A program made the translations under genes and the position numbers. The notes under the pieces are model-generated. The model did not search any database, was not told the DNA's origin, and was given only the letters and a program-made list of their open reading frames with translations. From Tenericutes bacterium HGW-Tenericutes-1 (GTDB lineage: Bacteria; Bacillota_I; Bacilli_A; Izemoplasmatales; Hujiaoplasmataceae), in NCBI GenBank assembly GCA_002839155.1, contig PGXM01000002.1:1-57585 (forward strand): 57,585 nt of DNA. The letters run 5' to 3'. Positions 1 through 8,445 of the stretch are shown piece after piece. Within the stretch, counting starts at the first letter, position 1; each line of letters begins with the position of its first letter.

Positions 1-3000
1 CAAATCAATTTCTTGTTGTCCAAACTGCCAGCCTTCAACTGATGAATCAAAATCAATAAATTTAGTATCTAAAGCATTATCTAAAGAATCATACATCACG
101 ACCTTAATTCTAAACGCACGGTTATAAATATCATTAGTTTGACTAGTAGTTGGAGTGCCTTCAGATTTCGCCCATCCACCTATCGTTATGACACCTTCGG
201 ACTCATCATAACTAAGAAAAGAAGTATTTTTATTACTAATGCTTCTTAGGCTTGTACCAGAACCGTCAATTCGAATTGAGTAATCATCCAAAATATCTTG
301 ATATAATAAAACATTGTCAAATGTGGATACAACCCTCGAAACTCCGGTGGTTAACCCGTACCATTCAGGAATAGATACTGAACTATATGCATATTCAAAT
401 GATGAATTTTCCATCAAATTTATGCTTCCAACACCAAAACCTTTTGTAATTTGAATTGCATCAAAACAACCATATCCTAAACCAGATACAGCAAGTTTTA
501 TGCTGATTGTAGTTGGAGATTCGATAACAAAGTACTGATTAACATAAGACCATTCATTAAATAGATTGGCATATGTTAATGAAGTTCCATAATTTGTTCC
601 GAGAACATCGATATATACACTGTCCAAGCTACTTGTACTATTATAAATATACCCCGATACAGTATATGTTCCCGCTTCAAGTGTTAAATTTTGAGTAATA
701 TACGCCCCATCACCACTGCTTGTTGTAATTTTTGCGCAATAAGTTTCTATTTCTGCGTATGGAGACGATGAATTTCGTGATAGAATTGCATTTTCACCTA
801 ATTCATTGATAATATTGCTCCAATTGTCATATGAGTTATTAAGATCATATTCAAAACCTGAGTTAAATATTTGAATTTGATTACTTGATTGAGGGTCAGA
901 TTGACTGATTAATTTATTGTTGTTATTGTAATTTGGTGAACCATCGATTAAAGTCGTAACACCAGTTGTATCCTCATCGAAATCAGTAAAAATATTCATA
1001 TATGAAAAGCTTTGAATAATACCATCACTATCAATTATGTTTATGGTATGACCATAATCATCAAATTTATTCTCTATATATTTTGTGTCTTGATCAGTAA
1101 TTGTCGTTTTTTTGTTTTCATACTCGTAATTTAGCGTCTCGAAAATGTAATCATTATCGTAGTAACTTACCGTATCAATCTTTTTTGTAGTTAATCCATA
1201 AGTATAAACTACTTTGTTTTGATTTGGTAGCTCAGCTGTAAGCAGTTTTCCAGCATTATCATAGGTATATGCTATTGTACTACTTGTTGTCCATGAAGAG
1301 TCACCATCAAGATCACTTTTCTTGATAACGCTAGTCAAGGCATAATCTCCAACTCCAGATATGTCTGTATATTCGTATTCAGTTTTTTCAATGGCCTTAT
1401 ATGTAGGCGAGTCATCGATATATAAATACAATATTGCTGAAGCTAGTCGACCTTGATCATATGTAAGTTGAATAGAGTTACCACAATAATTTACTGCATC
1501 TGTATTAGTTGTTATACTTTGGACAAGTTCGGGGATATAAAAATTTCTACCAATTGTAATCGATGAATGATTTACTTGTGCAGAATTCATTTTGATTTTA
1601 TTCAAGTAATATATATCATTTGATTCGAATTCAAAATAATATAGTGTAAAGTCAGTAGATAAAATATATATACCTTGTATGGCATCACTATCATCAAACA
1701 AAGCCATTAGAATCTTTCCGCTACCGTCTTCTGCAATATAAATATCTGCATAATCTCCTAGCGAAAATAGCTGTATCATATAATCTGGGTATACTTCATT
1801 ACTAAGTGTGATATTATCATCTATTTTATGATAATACACTATTGAACCTGTTGAATCTTGGGCGAAATACGTGGATAGAGAGGCATCATATTCAATCGAC
1901 ATATTATAGTTTGATTGCCAACCGAGCCCATATCCATAATCGGTTCCAACATTGTTAATATTATATACCATGGAAAGACTCAATGTATCTCGCTCTGTGG
2001 AGTATTCAAAATCGTTTCTTAGAAATGTGAGTAGTCCTGTATAATCTGATATATATCCAGTACCTGCTTCTGAGACATTCTGGGATTGGTATGTCCAGTA
2101 ATCTTTTATTCCTGTATTATCAATATATCCTATTTCTACAATTGGAGTACATGAGGAGTCTGTATATCTTGTTGTCCATAAACTGTTATAGGCATTAAAT
2201 ATACCTTTATCCATGATTGTAAACCCATAGTTTGGTGTTCCATTTAACCACCCCTTTACCGAGTCTGTAATGTTAAAAACATACTGTGAGTCTTCAGGAA
2301 CATCTGAATTATCAATTATATGATAATCAACAATACTCGTACTATAACTTGGTGATCTATTCCACGTAGCTCTAAACAGGCTCCATGTAGATGTGTTTTG
2401 ATAGAGTACAAGACTTCTGCCATCAGTGACTGTTCTCTCAGTAAGTTTAAGATTAGAGTATGTTACTGACATATCATATAAAAAAGTTGGTATAGTGAAT
2501 TTTATCAAGCCTTTATACCATAATACATCATCAATATTCGAAACAATCATATAATCCAACGTAGAATAATTTGTCGTTGGTGCGCCTTGATATACATAAG
2601 TGTCCTCAATATTACCTGATAAAACACCACTAATTGTGGGGTCAATTATCACTGGGTAACTTGCTGATTTCAACCAGTTATCGTCAGGAATAATGCTGAT
2701 CTCATAGGTTTTATTTTCAGTTTCAACAACATGATACTTAACATCAAATGAAGTATTCATCTCACTATCAAACATATATAATTCGCTTAACGAAAAAACA
2801 GCTTCATTTTTATCATTAATAAAATAAAAGTTACCTTCCTCATCTTCAACTAAAGACAAATCCTTTAACTTATATTCAAAATTCATAGAAAAATTATTAA
2901 CGTATTCATTAATAATAATCTTTTCTTTGATTTTACTGCCTGTAACAGTATATTCAACATCAACATTATCAACAATATTATAATAAGTCACTGTCTGATT

Positions 3001-3513
3001 AATGTTTGTTAACTCTTTAATATTAGAAGGTGATTTAACTTCTCCATCGTAATAAATGGTTGATGACTCAATATCTAGTATTTTCCAATAAATACTATAT
3101 TTTTCCTGAGTTAACCTAATTTGTTTATTATCATCTAAATTTTTTGGGAATTTTAATTTAAATGAATTTTTACTAGTTTCTAATTCATCGCCTAAGTCAT
3201 TAAGACTATTATCAATTTGCTTCCATTCGTTATCTTGATAATAATGGACAACATCATTATAAATAGCCACTTCATATGTTCCATCTTCCTTAACAAATGT
3301 CTTTGAGGATGAGGTCCTTTGTTCCTTCAACTCACCAATTACATTAATCTTACTTAAATTAGCATAATTAGTTGATAGATAATCAACTCTATCAATTGTG
3401 CTATTATCTATTGAATTTTCTTCTATTGCATAAACATGTACACTATTCCGAGGTAACACACTTCCCACTATCATAAACACACATAATAGAACAGTAATGA
3501 CTTTTCTTAACAT
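1..3513 (-). CDS. Secreted RHS/DNRLRE-type surface protein, N-terminal part (partial)
   Basis: The frame is open from an ATG at 3513 (AGGAGG five bases upstream) to the left edge, 1171 codons without a stop. It starts with a signal peptide (MLRKVITVLLCVFMIVGSVL) and is then extracellular. Around residue 300 it has YPVIIDPTI, the junction typical of DNRLRE-domain proteins that precede RHS/YD repeats in Bacillota. Later stretches (for example TTSSTIAYTYDNAGKLLTAE) look like YD repeats, and a carbohydrate-binding-like beta region (GYIYNSTSSLDSVYIDVLG) follows. Such proteins often end in a variable toxin domain, but the C-terminus lies outside the window. Role inferred: surface or contact-dependent protein. 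It sits outside the integrated element, on the chromosomal side of its left end. Confidence 0.8.
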   Translation of the reverse strand, partial: MLRKVITVLLCVFMIVGSVLPRNSVHVYAIEENSIDNSTIDRVDYLSTNYANLSKINVIGELKEQRTSSSKTFVKEDGTYEVAIYNDVVHYYQDNEWKQIDNSLNDLGDELETSKNSFKLKFPKNLDDNKQIRLTQEKYSIYWKILDIESSTIYYDGEVKSPSNIKELTNINQTVTYYNIVDNVDVEYTVTGSKIKEKIIINEYVNNFSMNFEYKLKDLSLVEDEEGNFYFINDKNEAVFSLSELYMFDSEMNTSFDVKYHVVETENKTYEISIIPDDNWLKSASYPVIIDPTISGVLSGNIEDTYVYQGAPTTNYSTLDYMIVSNIDDVLWYKGLIKFTIPTFLYDMSVTYSNLKLTERTVTDGRSLVLYQNTSTWSLFRATWNRSPSYSTSIVDYHIIDNSDVPEDSQYVFNITDSVKGWLNGTPNYGFTIMDKGIFNAYNSLWTTRYTDSSCTPIVEIGYIDNTGIKDYWTYQSQNVSEAGTGYISDYTGLLTFLRNDFEYSTERDTLSLSMVYNINNVGTDYGYGLGWQSNYNMSIEYDASLSTYFAQDSTGSIVYYHKIDDNITLSNEVYPDYMIQLFSLGDYADIYIAEDGSGKILMALFDDSDAIQGIYILSTDFTLYYFEFESNDIYYLNKIKMNSAQVNHSSITIGRNFYIPELVQSITTNTDAVNYCGNSIQLTYDQGRLASAILYLYIDDSPTYKAIEKTEYEYTDISGVGDYALTSVIKKSDLDGDSSWTTSSTIAYTYDNAGKLLTAELPNQNKVVYTYGLTTKKIDTVSYYDNDYIFETLNYEYENKKTTITDQDTKYIENKFDDYGHTINIIDSDGIIQSFSYMNIFTDFDEDTTGVTTLIDGSPNYNNNNKLISQSDPQSSNQIQIFNSGFEYDLNNSYDNWSNIINELGENAILSRNSSSPYAEIETYCAKITTSSGDGAYITQNLTLEAGTYTVSGYIYNSTSSLDSVYIDVLGTNYGTSLTYANLFNEWSYVNQYFVIESPTTISIKLAVSGLGYGCFDAIQITKGFGVGSINLMENSSFEYAYSSVSIPEWYGLTTGVSRVVSTFDNVLLYQDILDDYSIRIDGSGTSLRSISNKNTSFLSYDESEGVITIGGWAKSEGTPTTSQTNDIYNRAFRIKVVMYDSLDNALDTKFIDFDSSVEGWQFGQQEIDL

Positions 3514-3943
3514 TTTTTCCTCCTATATTATTAATAAATAGAAATTGAGTTCTAAATCATTTGTATAATCGAGAAAATTCTTATTAAAGTGATCAAAATT
3601 CAATTTGTGGAAAATGATAAAGAATTACTATTAAAAATATATAACGAAGATAAATAAATTGTTATTTATACACAACTTTGTTTGATTACACAAATAACAA
3701 TAAAATAGCCACTCTGTGTATTATAAAGGTAAATAATGATATGTTGTGAAAACCACAATCGATTAAGTATATTACTTGATTACTATATTTACAATAAACC
3801 TTTAAATAAAAAAAATCAATAGGACAATATATTTTTTTAAAAGTCGTGAATCTTTTAAAAATGAAAAGCGTATATTTACCTATGTTTTGATTATAAACAA
3901 GAGAAAAAGTGAACCCTGATCTAGAGCATCAATTATGTCACAT
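3514..3943. other. Intergenic region upstream of the RHS-type gene
   Basis: No convincing reading frame or RNA gene. The stretch is very AT-rich and presumably contains the promoter of the leftward RHS-type gene, but I could not pick a clear -35/-10 pair. A short inverted repeat, TTGTG-aaaac-CACAA, lies at 3744-3758. Confidence 0.4.
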
Positions 3944-3983
3944 ATTTTAGATATAAACTTGTAACTCTATGGTTTATTCGCAT

Positions 3984-4016
3984 AAAAAAGATGCCATTCT
4001 AAGCAAGAATGACACC
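3984..4016 (-). terminator. Displaced tRNA-Pro terminator
   Basis: Hairpin with arms AGGTGTCATTCT / AGAATGGCATCT (minus-strand reading) followed by a T run. It matches the terminator downstream of the intact tRNA-Pro at 26466-26494. It was probably the original chromosomal terminator before integration. Confidence 0.75.
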
Positions 4017-4050
4017 TTAATCATAGGTTTTACCTATGAAATCATCGAAA

Positions 4051-4100
4051 TGGTCGGAAAGACAGGATTTGAACCTGCGACCTCTTGGACCCCATCCAAG
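4051..4100 (-). pseudogene. tRNA-Pro 3'-half remnant
   Basis: Fifty bases identical to positions 26528-26577, covering the 3' side of the anticodon arm, variable loop, T arm, acceptor 3' strand and CCA. The 5' half is missing, so it cannot fold into a tRNA. It is the left attachment core of the element. Confidence 0.9.
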
Positions 4101-4156
4101 TGTCAATGTTAATTAAAATCGCTAAATCTCGCATTCTATTCACATACACACCCCCA

Positions 4157-4185
4157 TTTGACACAGATTTTGACACAGATTTTAG
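4157..4185. repeat. Candidate integrase arm-type sites, left end
   Basis: Two tandem copies of TTTGACACAGAT (4157-4168, 4169-4180) followed by TTTAG. The same 29-bp arrangement, same orientation, occurs at 26399-26427 next to the integrase gene. Short direct repeats near both ends are how arm-type binding sites of lambda/Tn916-type integrases look; binding itself is inferred. Confidence 0.6.
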
Positions 4186-4202
4186 TTGTATTCATGAAAA
4201 TA

Positions 4203-4231
4203 ATAAAAAAATAGTCCAAAAAATGGACTAT
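4203..4231 (-). terminator. Terminator of the restriction-modification operon
   Basis: Minus-strand hairpin ATAGTCCA / TGGACTAT (4224-4231 with 4211-4218), then a run of T, directly after the methyltransferase stop codon at 4233. Confidence 0.8.
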
Positions 4232-4232
4232 C

Positions 4233-5399
4233 CTAATATGTATTGAGCAAATAATTTGCTAAGTATTTTACAACATCTACATTAACGCTGTTTCCAAACT
4301 GCTTATATGCAGCAAGTAAATTATCTGAAGGAATAAATGAATCAGGAAAACTCTGAAGTCTAGCACACTCTCGAACTGTTAATCTTCTTTTATATTTTCC
4401 AATTACTGGGATTTGAACAATTGCTACTAAAGCGGGAAATACATCAGGCTTTTTCACTCTTATCCCAGATGGCCTAAATTGAATAACTCCATCCCATAAT
4501 GATTTAATCTTAGTTCCTGCTTGCCATTCGAATTTTCGATGTGTTGGAGCAAAATCTTCAAGATTATCATTTTCAATAAGCCATCTATCGATGAAATCCA
4601 TATTATTCAGATATAAATCAATATTTTTTTGAACAAACACTTTTTTCCATGCTGGAAAGTTCTCTGGTGGAGTTGAATACCTAAAAAATTCTGACCAAAT
4701 TGGAAAACCGATTATTTTTTCTTTAATCCCTTTGTAAAAGTCATCCCATGCACCAAGTACATATCGTTCATAATCAGAAATATAATACTTTTGGTCAACT
4801 CTATGATGGTCAAGTACAGTATCAATGGAGTTCATATCCTTTTTTTGCATTTCATTAATTGCGATATTTATAGGACTACTTCTATATTCAGGATTGAATA
4901 CTCCAAGAATATAAACGCGATCTCTTATTTGCGGTATTCCAAATTGATGAGGACTAAGAATTAAAGGCTCTACAGTAAGCCTATAGCCTATATCATGAAG
5001 TATATTTTTTATTACTTTCCACGTGTTTCCATGATCATGACTAACTAAATTTCGAACATTCTCTAAAATAATATATTTAGTGTGATGGTAACGAAGTATT
5101 CTTTCTATTTCAAAAAACAATGTTCCTCTAGTGTCATTAACTCCTGCTTGTTTTCCCGCTTTTGAAAATGTTTGACATGGAAACCCAGCGCAAAGAACAT
5201 CATGAAAAGGGATTTTTGTTTCATCAACTTTTGTTATGTCATAATCAGATGAAATATTGTAATTTTTGTTATATACATTTATACATTCTTTGTCGATTTC
5301 AGATGAAAAAACACATTGGCCACCTAATGAAGACAAGGCTTGATGAAATCCACCTATCCCACTAAATAAATCAATAAACTTGAAATTTTTCTCATTCAT
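4233..5399 (-). CDS. DNA (cytosine-5-)-methyltransferase, type II R-M
   Basis: A 388-residue C5-methyltransferase with the motifs in the usual order: motif I DLFSGIGG (residues 10-17), catalytic motif IV GFPCQ with Cys75, ENV at 113-115, the QIRDRVYILG motif, a target-recognition stretch, and C-terminal QFGNSVNVDVV that closes the fold. It transfers a methyl group from S-adenosylmethionine to cytosine in a specific site. The start has TAGGGAG upstream. It lies 36 bp downstream of a putative restriction endonuclease on the same strand, so it is most likely the protective half of a restriction-modification system. Recognition sequence cannot be read from the protein. Confidence 0.93.
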   Translation of the reverse strand: MNEKNFKFIDLFSGIGGFHQALSSLGGQCVFSSEIDKECINVYNKNYNISSDYDITKVDETKIPFHDVLCAGFPCQTFSKAGKQAGVNDTRGTLFFEIERILRYHHTKYIILENVRNLVSHDHGNTWKVIKNILHDIGYRLTVEPLILSPHQFGIPQIRDRVYILGVFNPEYRSSPINIAINEMQKKDMNSIDTVLDHHRVDQKYYISDYERYVLGAWDDFYKGIKEKIIGFPIWSEFFRYSTPPENFPAWKKVFVQKNIDLYLNNMDFIDRWLIENDNLEDFAPTHRKFEWQAGTKIKSLWDGVIQFRPSGIRVKKPDVFPALVAIVQIPVIGKYKRRLTVRECARLQSFPDSFIPSDNLLAAYKQFGNSVNVDVVKYLANYLLNTY

Positions 5400-5435
5400 A
5401 GTAAGTCTCCCTATAAGTAATTACATCTTTATACA

Positions 5436-6662
5436 TCATCCATTAACATTGTTTGAATCATATCGATATATTACGTAGTTATCTATGTCTCTTTTGTTTA
5501 TTCTAAACTTTGGATTTCTCAATGCACCACTGGGTTGTCTTCCTTGATTAAATTCACTCAATACGTCTCCATAATTAATTCTATTTAACTCGATTATCAT
5601 CATTTTTGTGAACAAGACAGAATGTTTCATTCGTTTATGATAACTCATGGAATCATTTTGCATGCCATTTGAATTATCATTAATGTACTGGTTTCTAAAC
5701 TTAGTAGCTTCATAATTCATAAACGAATCTTTATGAGTTTTATGCTCATAGATTACATACCAAAAGCGATCAAATTCATTGATTGCTTGCAAAAATGTGG
5801 TTTTATCATTTCCTGGTGATTGTAGAGTATTTTCATCACTTGCTTTTAAATCTCCATAGAAATGATTCAAGTCAAACCATAAATCCAAATCATAATATCC
5901 ACTTGTACTAGGTGATGATCCAATATACTTTACAATATTTTCTAGGTTATTATGCTGTATGTATTGGTCAAATCTATATTCCAAATACCATCCTGGCCAT
6001 TCCGCTTGTTTCCAATTTATCCAATTATTTTGATGCATTTCGGGAATAACATCTTTTGCGTATAGCCATTTATCAAAATTAAATGTACCATTGAAGGTTT
6101 CAAAAGGTTTTGTAGGTATACGATTATAAAAATTAGTTTTATTATCCAAATATGATTTGAATTGATTAATATGAATAGTACTAATTATATTTCCATTTCT
6201 ATCTAGTTTACTAAAAAACGAATTTTTAACACCTTGATATAGGTCATTAATATAAACATGAGCTGCAGAGTTATTCATATCATTCTTCAGGTAATTAGTC
6301 TTGTTAAAATCAGCAAAAATAATGTGATTATCATAATGATAAATACCTATAAAACTAACATCATAATTGTGTTTTGTAGAATAATAAATACAAATATCTT
6401 TCCATTTCATAGGAAGTTGAATTCTTTTCTTAAATATTGGATGAGGATTTCCTAAATATGTAATAGCTTTATATAATAAAACATGATTTCCATTATTGGT
6501 TTTATATATCAAGACTTTTGAACCATTAACAGTTTCAATAGAACAATTTGAATTCCCTAAAATTTCAAGTAATTTATTAGTCATTTCATTTTTTTGCAGG
6601 GGTTGATCATAATCAATACAAAGGCTCAATTCGGATTTAAGTTGTTGACTTTTTATATTCAT
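5436..6662 (-). CDS. Putative type II restriction endonuclease (PD-(D/E)xK-like)
   Basis: A 408-residue protein with no family I can name. Residues 257-273 read YDLDLWFDLNHFYGDLK, giving a D...DxK pattern as in PD-(D/E)xK nucleases. It sits directly upstream of the C5-methyltransferase on the same strand with a 36-bp gap, the usual arrangement for the nuclease half of a type II system. AAAGGAGG precedes the ATG at 6662. The function is inferred mainly from position and the weak motif; alternatives are a methylase-linked protein of another defence type. Confidence 0.6.
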   Translation of the reverse strand: MNIKSQQLKSELSLCIDYDQPLQKNEMTNKLLEILGNSNCSIETVNGSKVLIYKTNNGNHVLLYKAITYLGNPHPIFKKRIQLPMKWKDICIYYSTKHNYDVSFIGIYHYDNHIIFADFNKTNYLKNDMNNSAAHVYINDLYQGVKNSFFSKLDRNGNIISTIHINQFKSYLDNKTNFYNRIPTKPFETFNGTFNFDKWLYAKDVIPEMHQNNWINWKQAEWPGWYLEYRFDQYIQHNNLENIVKYIGSSPSTSGYYDLDLWFDLNHFYGDLKASDENTLQSPGNDKTTFLQAINEFDRFWYVIYEHKTHKDSFMNYEATKFRNQYINDNSNGMQNDSMSYHKRMKHSVLFTKMMIIELNRINYGDVLSEFNQGRQPSGALRNPKFRINKRDIDNYVIYRYDSNNVNG

Positions 6663-6733
6663 TTTCTCCTCCTTTAATAAAATATATGGTCAAACATAGC
6701 AAACTATTCAAGAATGTAATAATACTTTTTCAT

Positions 6734-6739
6734 ATTATA
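6734..6739 (-). promoter_or_regulatory. Extended -10 promoter for the R-M pair
   Basis: Minus strand reads TGTGGTATAAT, a consensus -10 with the TG extension, about 70 bp upstream of the endonuclease start. No good -35 box is visible, as expected for an extended -10 promoter. Confidence 0.5.
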
Positions 6740-6782
6740 CCACAAAAACATATAAATATTTTTCCAAATATCAATAATAATT

Positions 6783-7418
6783 TTATCTAAAAAAACTAGA
6801 CATTTTAATCAATAAATCTTGCAATTGTGTTGCAATTGATGGGTATTTTATCGAATAGATATCAATAAAATTTTCAAATAGATTTTTACAAGTTTGATTA
6901 CAAAATAAAGAATGATATTTAATTGTTACAATATATTTTTTCATATCAGGAATTTTCACAATAATATTTGGGTGTCTAATCACACTTGAATGTATAATTT
7001 CATTCCTAATGTCTTTTACTTCTATTAACAAAGAATAAATTTCTGTATCAATAACGCTTCTATCTTTTAATTTTTCTATCATGCGAGTCAATCTTGAATA
7101 TTCTTTATCAATACTAAAATTATCATTTTCGATATCAATAAGGATTTTTTCCAAGTTATCATCGAGTATATTTTTTGTTGTCTCCTCACCATTTATTTCG
7201 ATAAACTCGTCAATAACTAACATGCCATTTAAAACCATTTCTAAAACTTGAAAATTAACCGTACATTCACCCAACGTACTGAACAATAGGCTAGAAAGTG
7301 TATTTAACGGAAAAATATCTCCAAGGTCTTTTTTATATGATAAATATGCATTTAGGTAGTCCTTATTTAGTAATGAAATTTTAATTAAGTTATAAATATC
7401 GCATGTTTCATTAGGCAT
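6783..7418 (-). CDS. HEPN-like protein of a two-gene unit
   Basis: A 211-residue, mostly helical protein. Residues 138-143 read RNEIIH, preceded by a helix (YSLLIEVKDI), which matches the RX4H motif of HEPN domains. These are often RNases in toxin-antitoxin and anti-phage systems. It follows the membrane protein gene at 7447 by 28 bp on the same strand and should be co-transcribed with it from the promoter at 8214-8242. I do not recognise the family beyond this motif. Inference: effector half of a small defence unit whose partner sits in the membrane. Confidence 0.5.
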   Translation of the reverse strand: MPNETCDIYNLIKISLLNKDYLNAYLSYKKDLGDIFPLNTLSSLLFSTLGECTVNFQVLEMVLNGMLVIDEFIEINGEETTKNILDDNLEKILIDIENDNFSIDKEYSRLTRMIEKLKDRSVIDTEIYSLLIEVKDIRNEIIHSSVIRHPNIIVKIPDMKKYIVTIKYHSLFCNQTCKNLFENFIDIYSIKYPSIATQLQDLLIKMSSFFR

Positions 7419-7446
7419 ATATGCTTCTCCTATACATTATATTTTA

Positions 7447-8169
7447 CTAATCCTCTTTAATAATGAGCCAATCATTTGATAATATTGATGATGAGAAAAT
7501 CATATCATTAATCTGATATCTAATTTCAATTCTTATTTTTGCGTAATTAACTCCATTATTTGGTATTATTTCTTGTGCATTTGTCACATAAGTTTTTCTT
7601 GATTTTGAATTAATTACTGTGTTGCTAATAATATTAGTATCCTTTTCAAAAATCACTATTTTGAACGCATTTTCTTCTGTCAATTCTAGTCTAGTAGTTA
7701 TATCACTGCTTTCATAGAAATCAATATACGCAGTTATACTACTAATATTATTATGCAAGTTCATGATTTTATCAGCATTAATTGAGATTTTTTCTATTGT
7801 GTATCCAAAAGATACTCTATCATCCCAATCTTGATTATTGTCATTGAACAAGTCAACACGATTATCAATATTATAATTCTTATCATACCTAGTCTCTTGT
7901 AATAATGGAGTGAACTCGATATCTTCTATTTTGATTAATTGAAGTAATTTGTAACTGTCGCCTTCTTGAATTATTACGTCGCCATCTCTTGGTTGTAGTG
8001 TTACAATTTCCTGATTATTATTATTTTCATTGATAGTCGTATTTACGGATTTTACCAAGAAAAAAGATAACACACCTAGACTTATCGTCACCAGTATCGA
8101 CATCCCATTTAAAATTAAACTTGTTAGTGCAAACCATCTAGTTTTCGTAAAGTCTTTTTGATTTTCCAT
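7447..8169 (-). CDS. Membrane-anchored protein, unknown function
   Basis: A 240-residue protein with one N-terminal membrane helix (residues about 12-40: WFALTSLILNGMSILVTISL and on) after a short polar start. It is followed by an Asn/Asp-rich, probably extracytoplasmic, beta-rich region. No catalytic motif is seen. AAAGGAG precedes the ATG at 8169, and it has its own promoter. It is the first gene of a two-gene unit with the HEPN-like gene at 6783-7418. A sensor or anchor role is only a guess. Confidence 0.6.
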   Translation of the reverse strand: MENQKDFTKTRWFALTSLILNGMSILVTISLGVLSFFLVKSVNTTINENNNNQEIVTLQPRDGDVIIQEGDSYKLLQLIKIEDIEFTPLLQETRYDKNYNIDNRVDLFNDNNQDWDDRVSFGYTIEKISINADKIMNLHNNISSITAYIDFYESSDITTRLELTEENAFKIVIFEKDTNIISNTVINSKSRKTYVTNAQEIIPNNGVNYAKIRIEIRYQINDMIFSSSILSNDWLIIKED

Positions 8170-8213
8170 TATTGAATTCTCCTTTGAAATTTTAATTTTA
8201 TTTCTTATTGTTT

Positions 8214-8242
8214 ATTATATCTCTGATTTCCAACTATGTAAA
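8214..8242 (-). promoter_or_regulatory. Promoter of the membrane/HEPN-like unit
   Basis: Minus strand TTTACA (8237-8242), 17-bp spacer, TATAAT (8214-8219), 45 bp upstream of the ATG at 8169. Confidence 0.7.
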
Positions 8243-8248
8243 CATAAC

Positions 8249-8278
8249 AAAAAAAAACTCCTGATTTCTCAAGAGTTT
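8249..8278 (-). terminator. Terminator of the secreted/assembly operon
   Basis: Minus-strand hairpin AAACTC ... GAGTTT followed by eight T, 9 bases after the stop of the 52-residue gene at 8287. It ends the operon that starts near 15127 and insulates it from the promoter at 8214-8242. Confidence 0.75.
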
Positions 8279-8286
8279 ATAGGTAA

Positions 8287-8445
8287 TTATATTCTTCTTT
8301 TTCTTTGATTGATTACTCTTCTCTCATAAGTATTCTGGATTCTTTCATTCTGCTTACCAAATAAAATCCGGTAGAGTGCAATCCAGAGATCATGAAAGAA
8401 GAATTTCAAAATAATGATGATGATTCTATATAGATCGATTAGCAT
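8287..8445 (-). CDS. Small membrane peptide, 52 aa (coat-protein-like)
   Basis: A short frame (ATG 8445-8443, stop 8287-8289) that overlaps the end of the 422-residue gene by 20 bp in another frame and ends right before the operon terminator. The peptide has a strongly hydrophobic segment near residues 8-20 (IIIIILKFFF), a second amphipathic stretch (LWIALYRILF) and a very basic tail (RRVINQRKRRI). One membrane span plus a basic C-terminus on the DNA side is the layout of filamentous-phage major coat proteins. However, the acidic N-terminus and signal peptide are missing. Coding status rests on the overlap, composition and position before the terminator. Confidence 0.55.
   Translation of the reverse strand: MLIDLYRIIIIILKFFFHDLWIALYRILFGKQNERIQNTYERRVINQRKRRI

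Larger units (their letters stand above)
3944..4100. repeat. attL: left 157-bp direct repeat of the integrated element
   Basis: This segment repeats at 26421-26577 in the same orientation and length with three mismatches, all in the terminator part. It contains the tRNA-Pro transcription terminator and the 3' half of the tRNA (4051-4100). Identity stops exactly at the anticodon stem (ATCCAAG): the left copy continues TGTCAATG while the right copy continues into the intact tRNA. This is the signature of site-specific integration into the 3' half of a tRNA gene. The crossover is most likely inside the tRNA portion. Confidence 0.92.
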
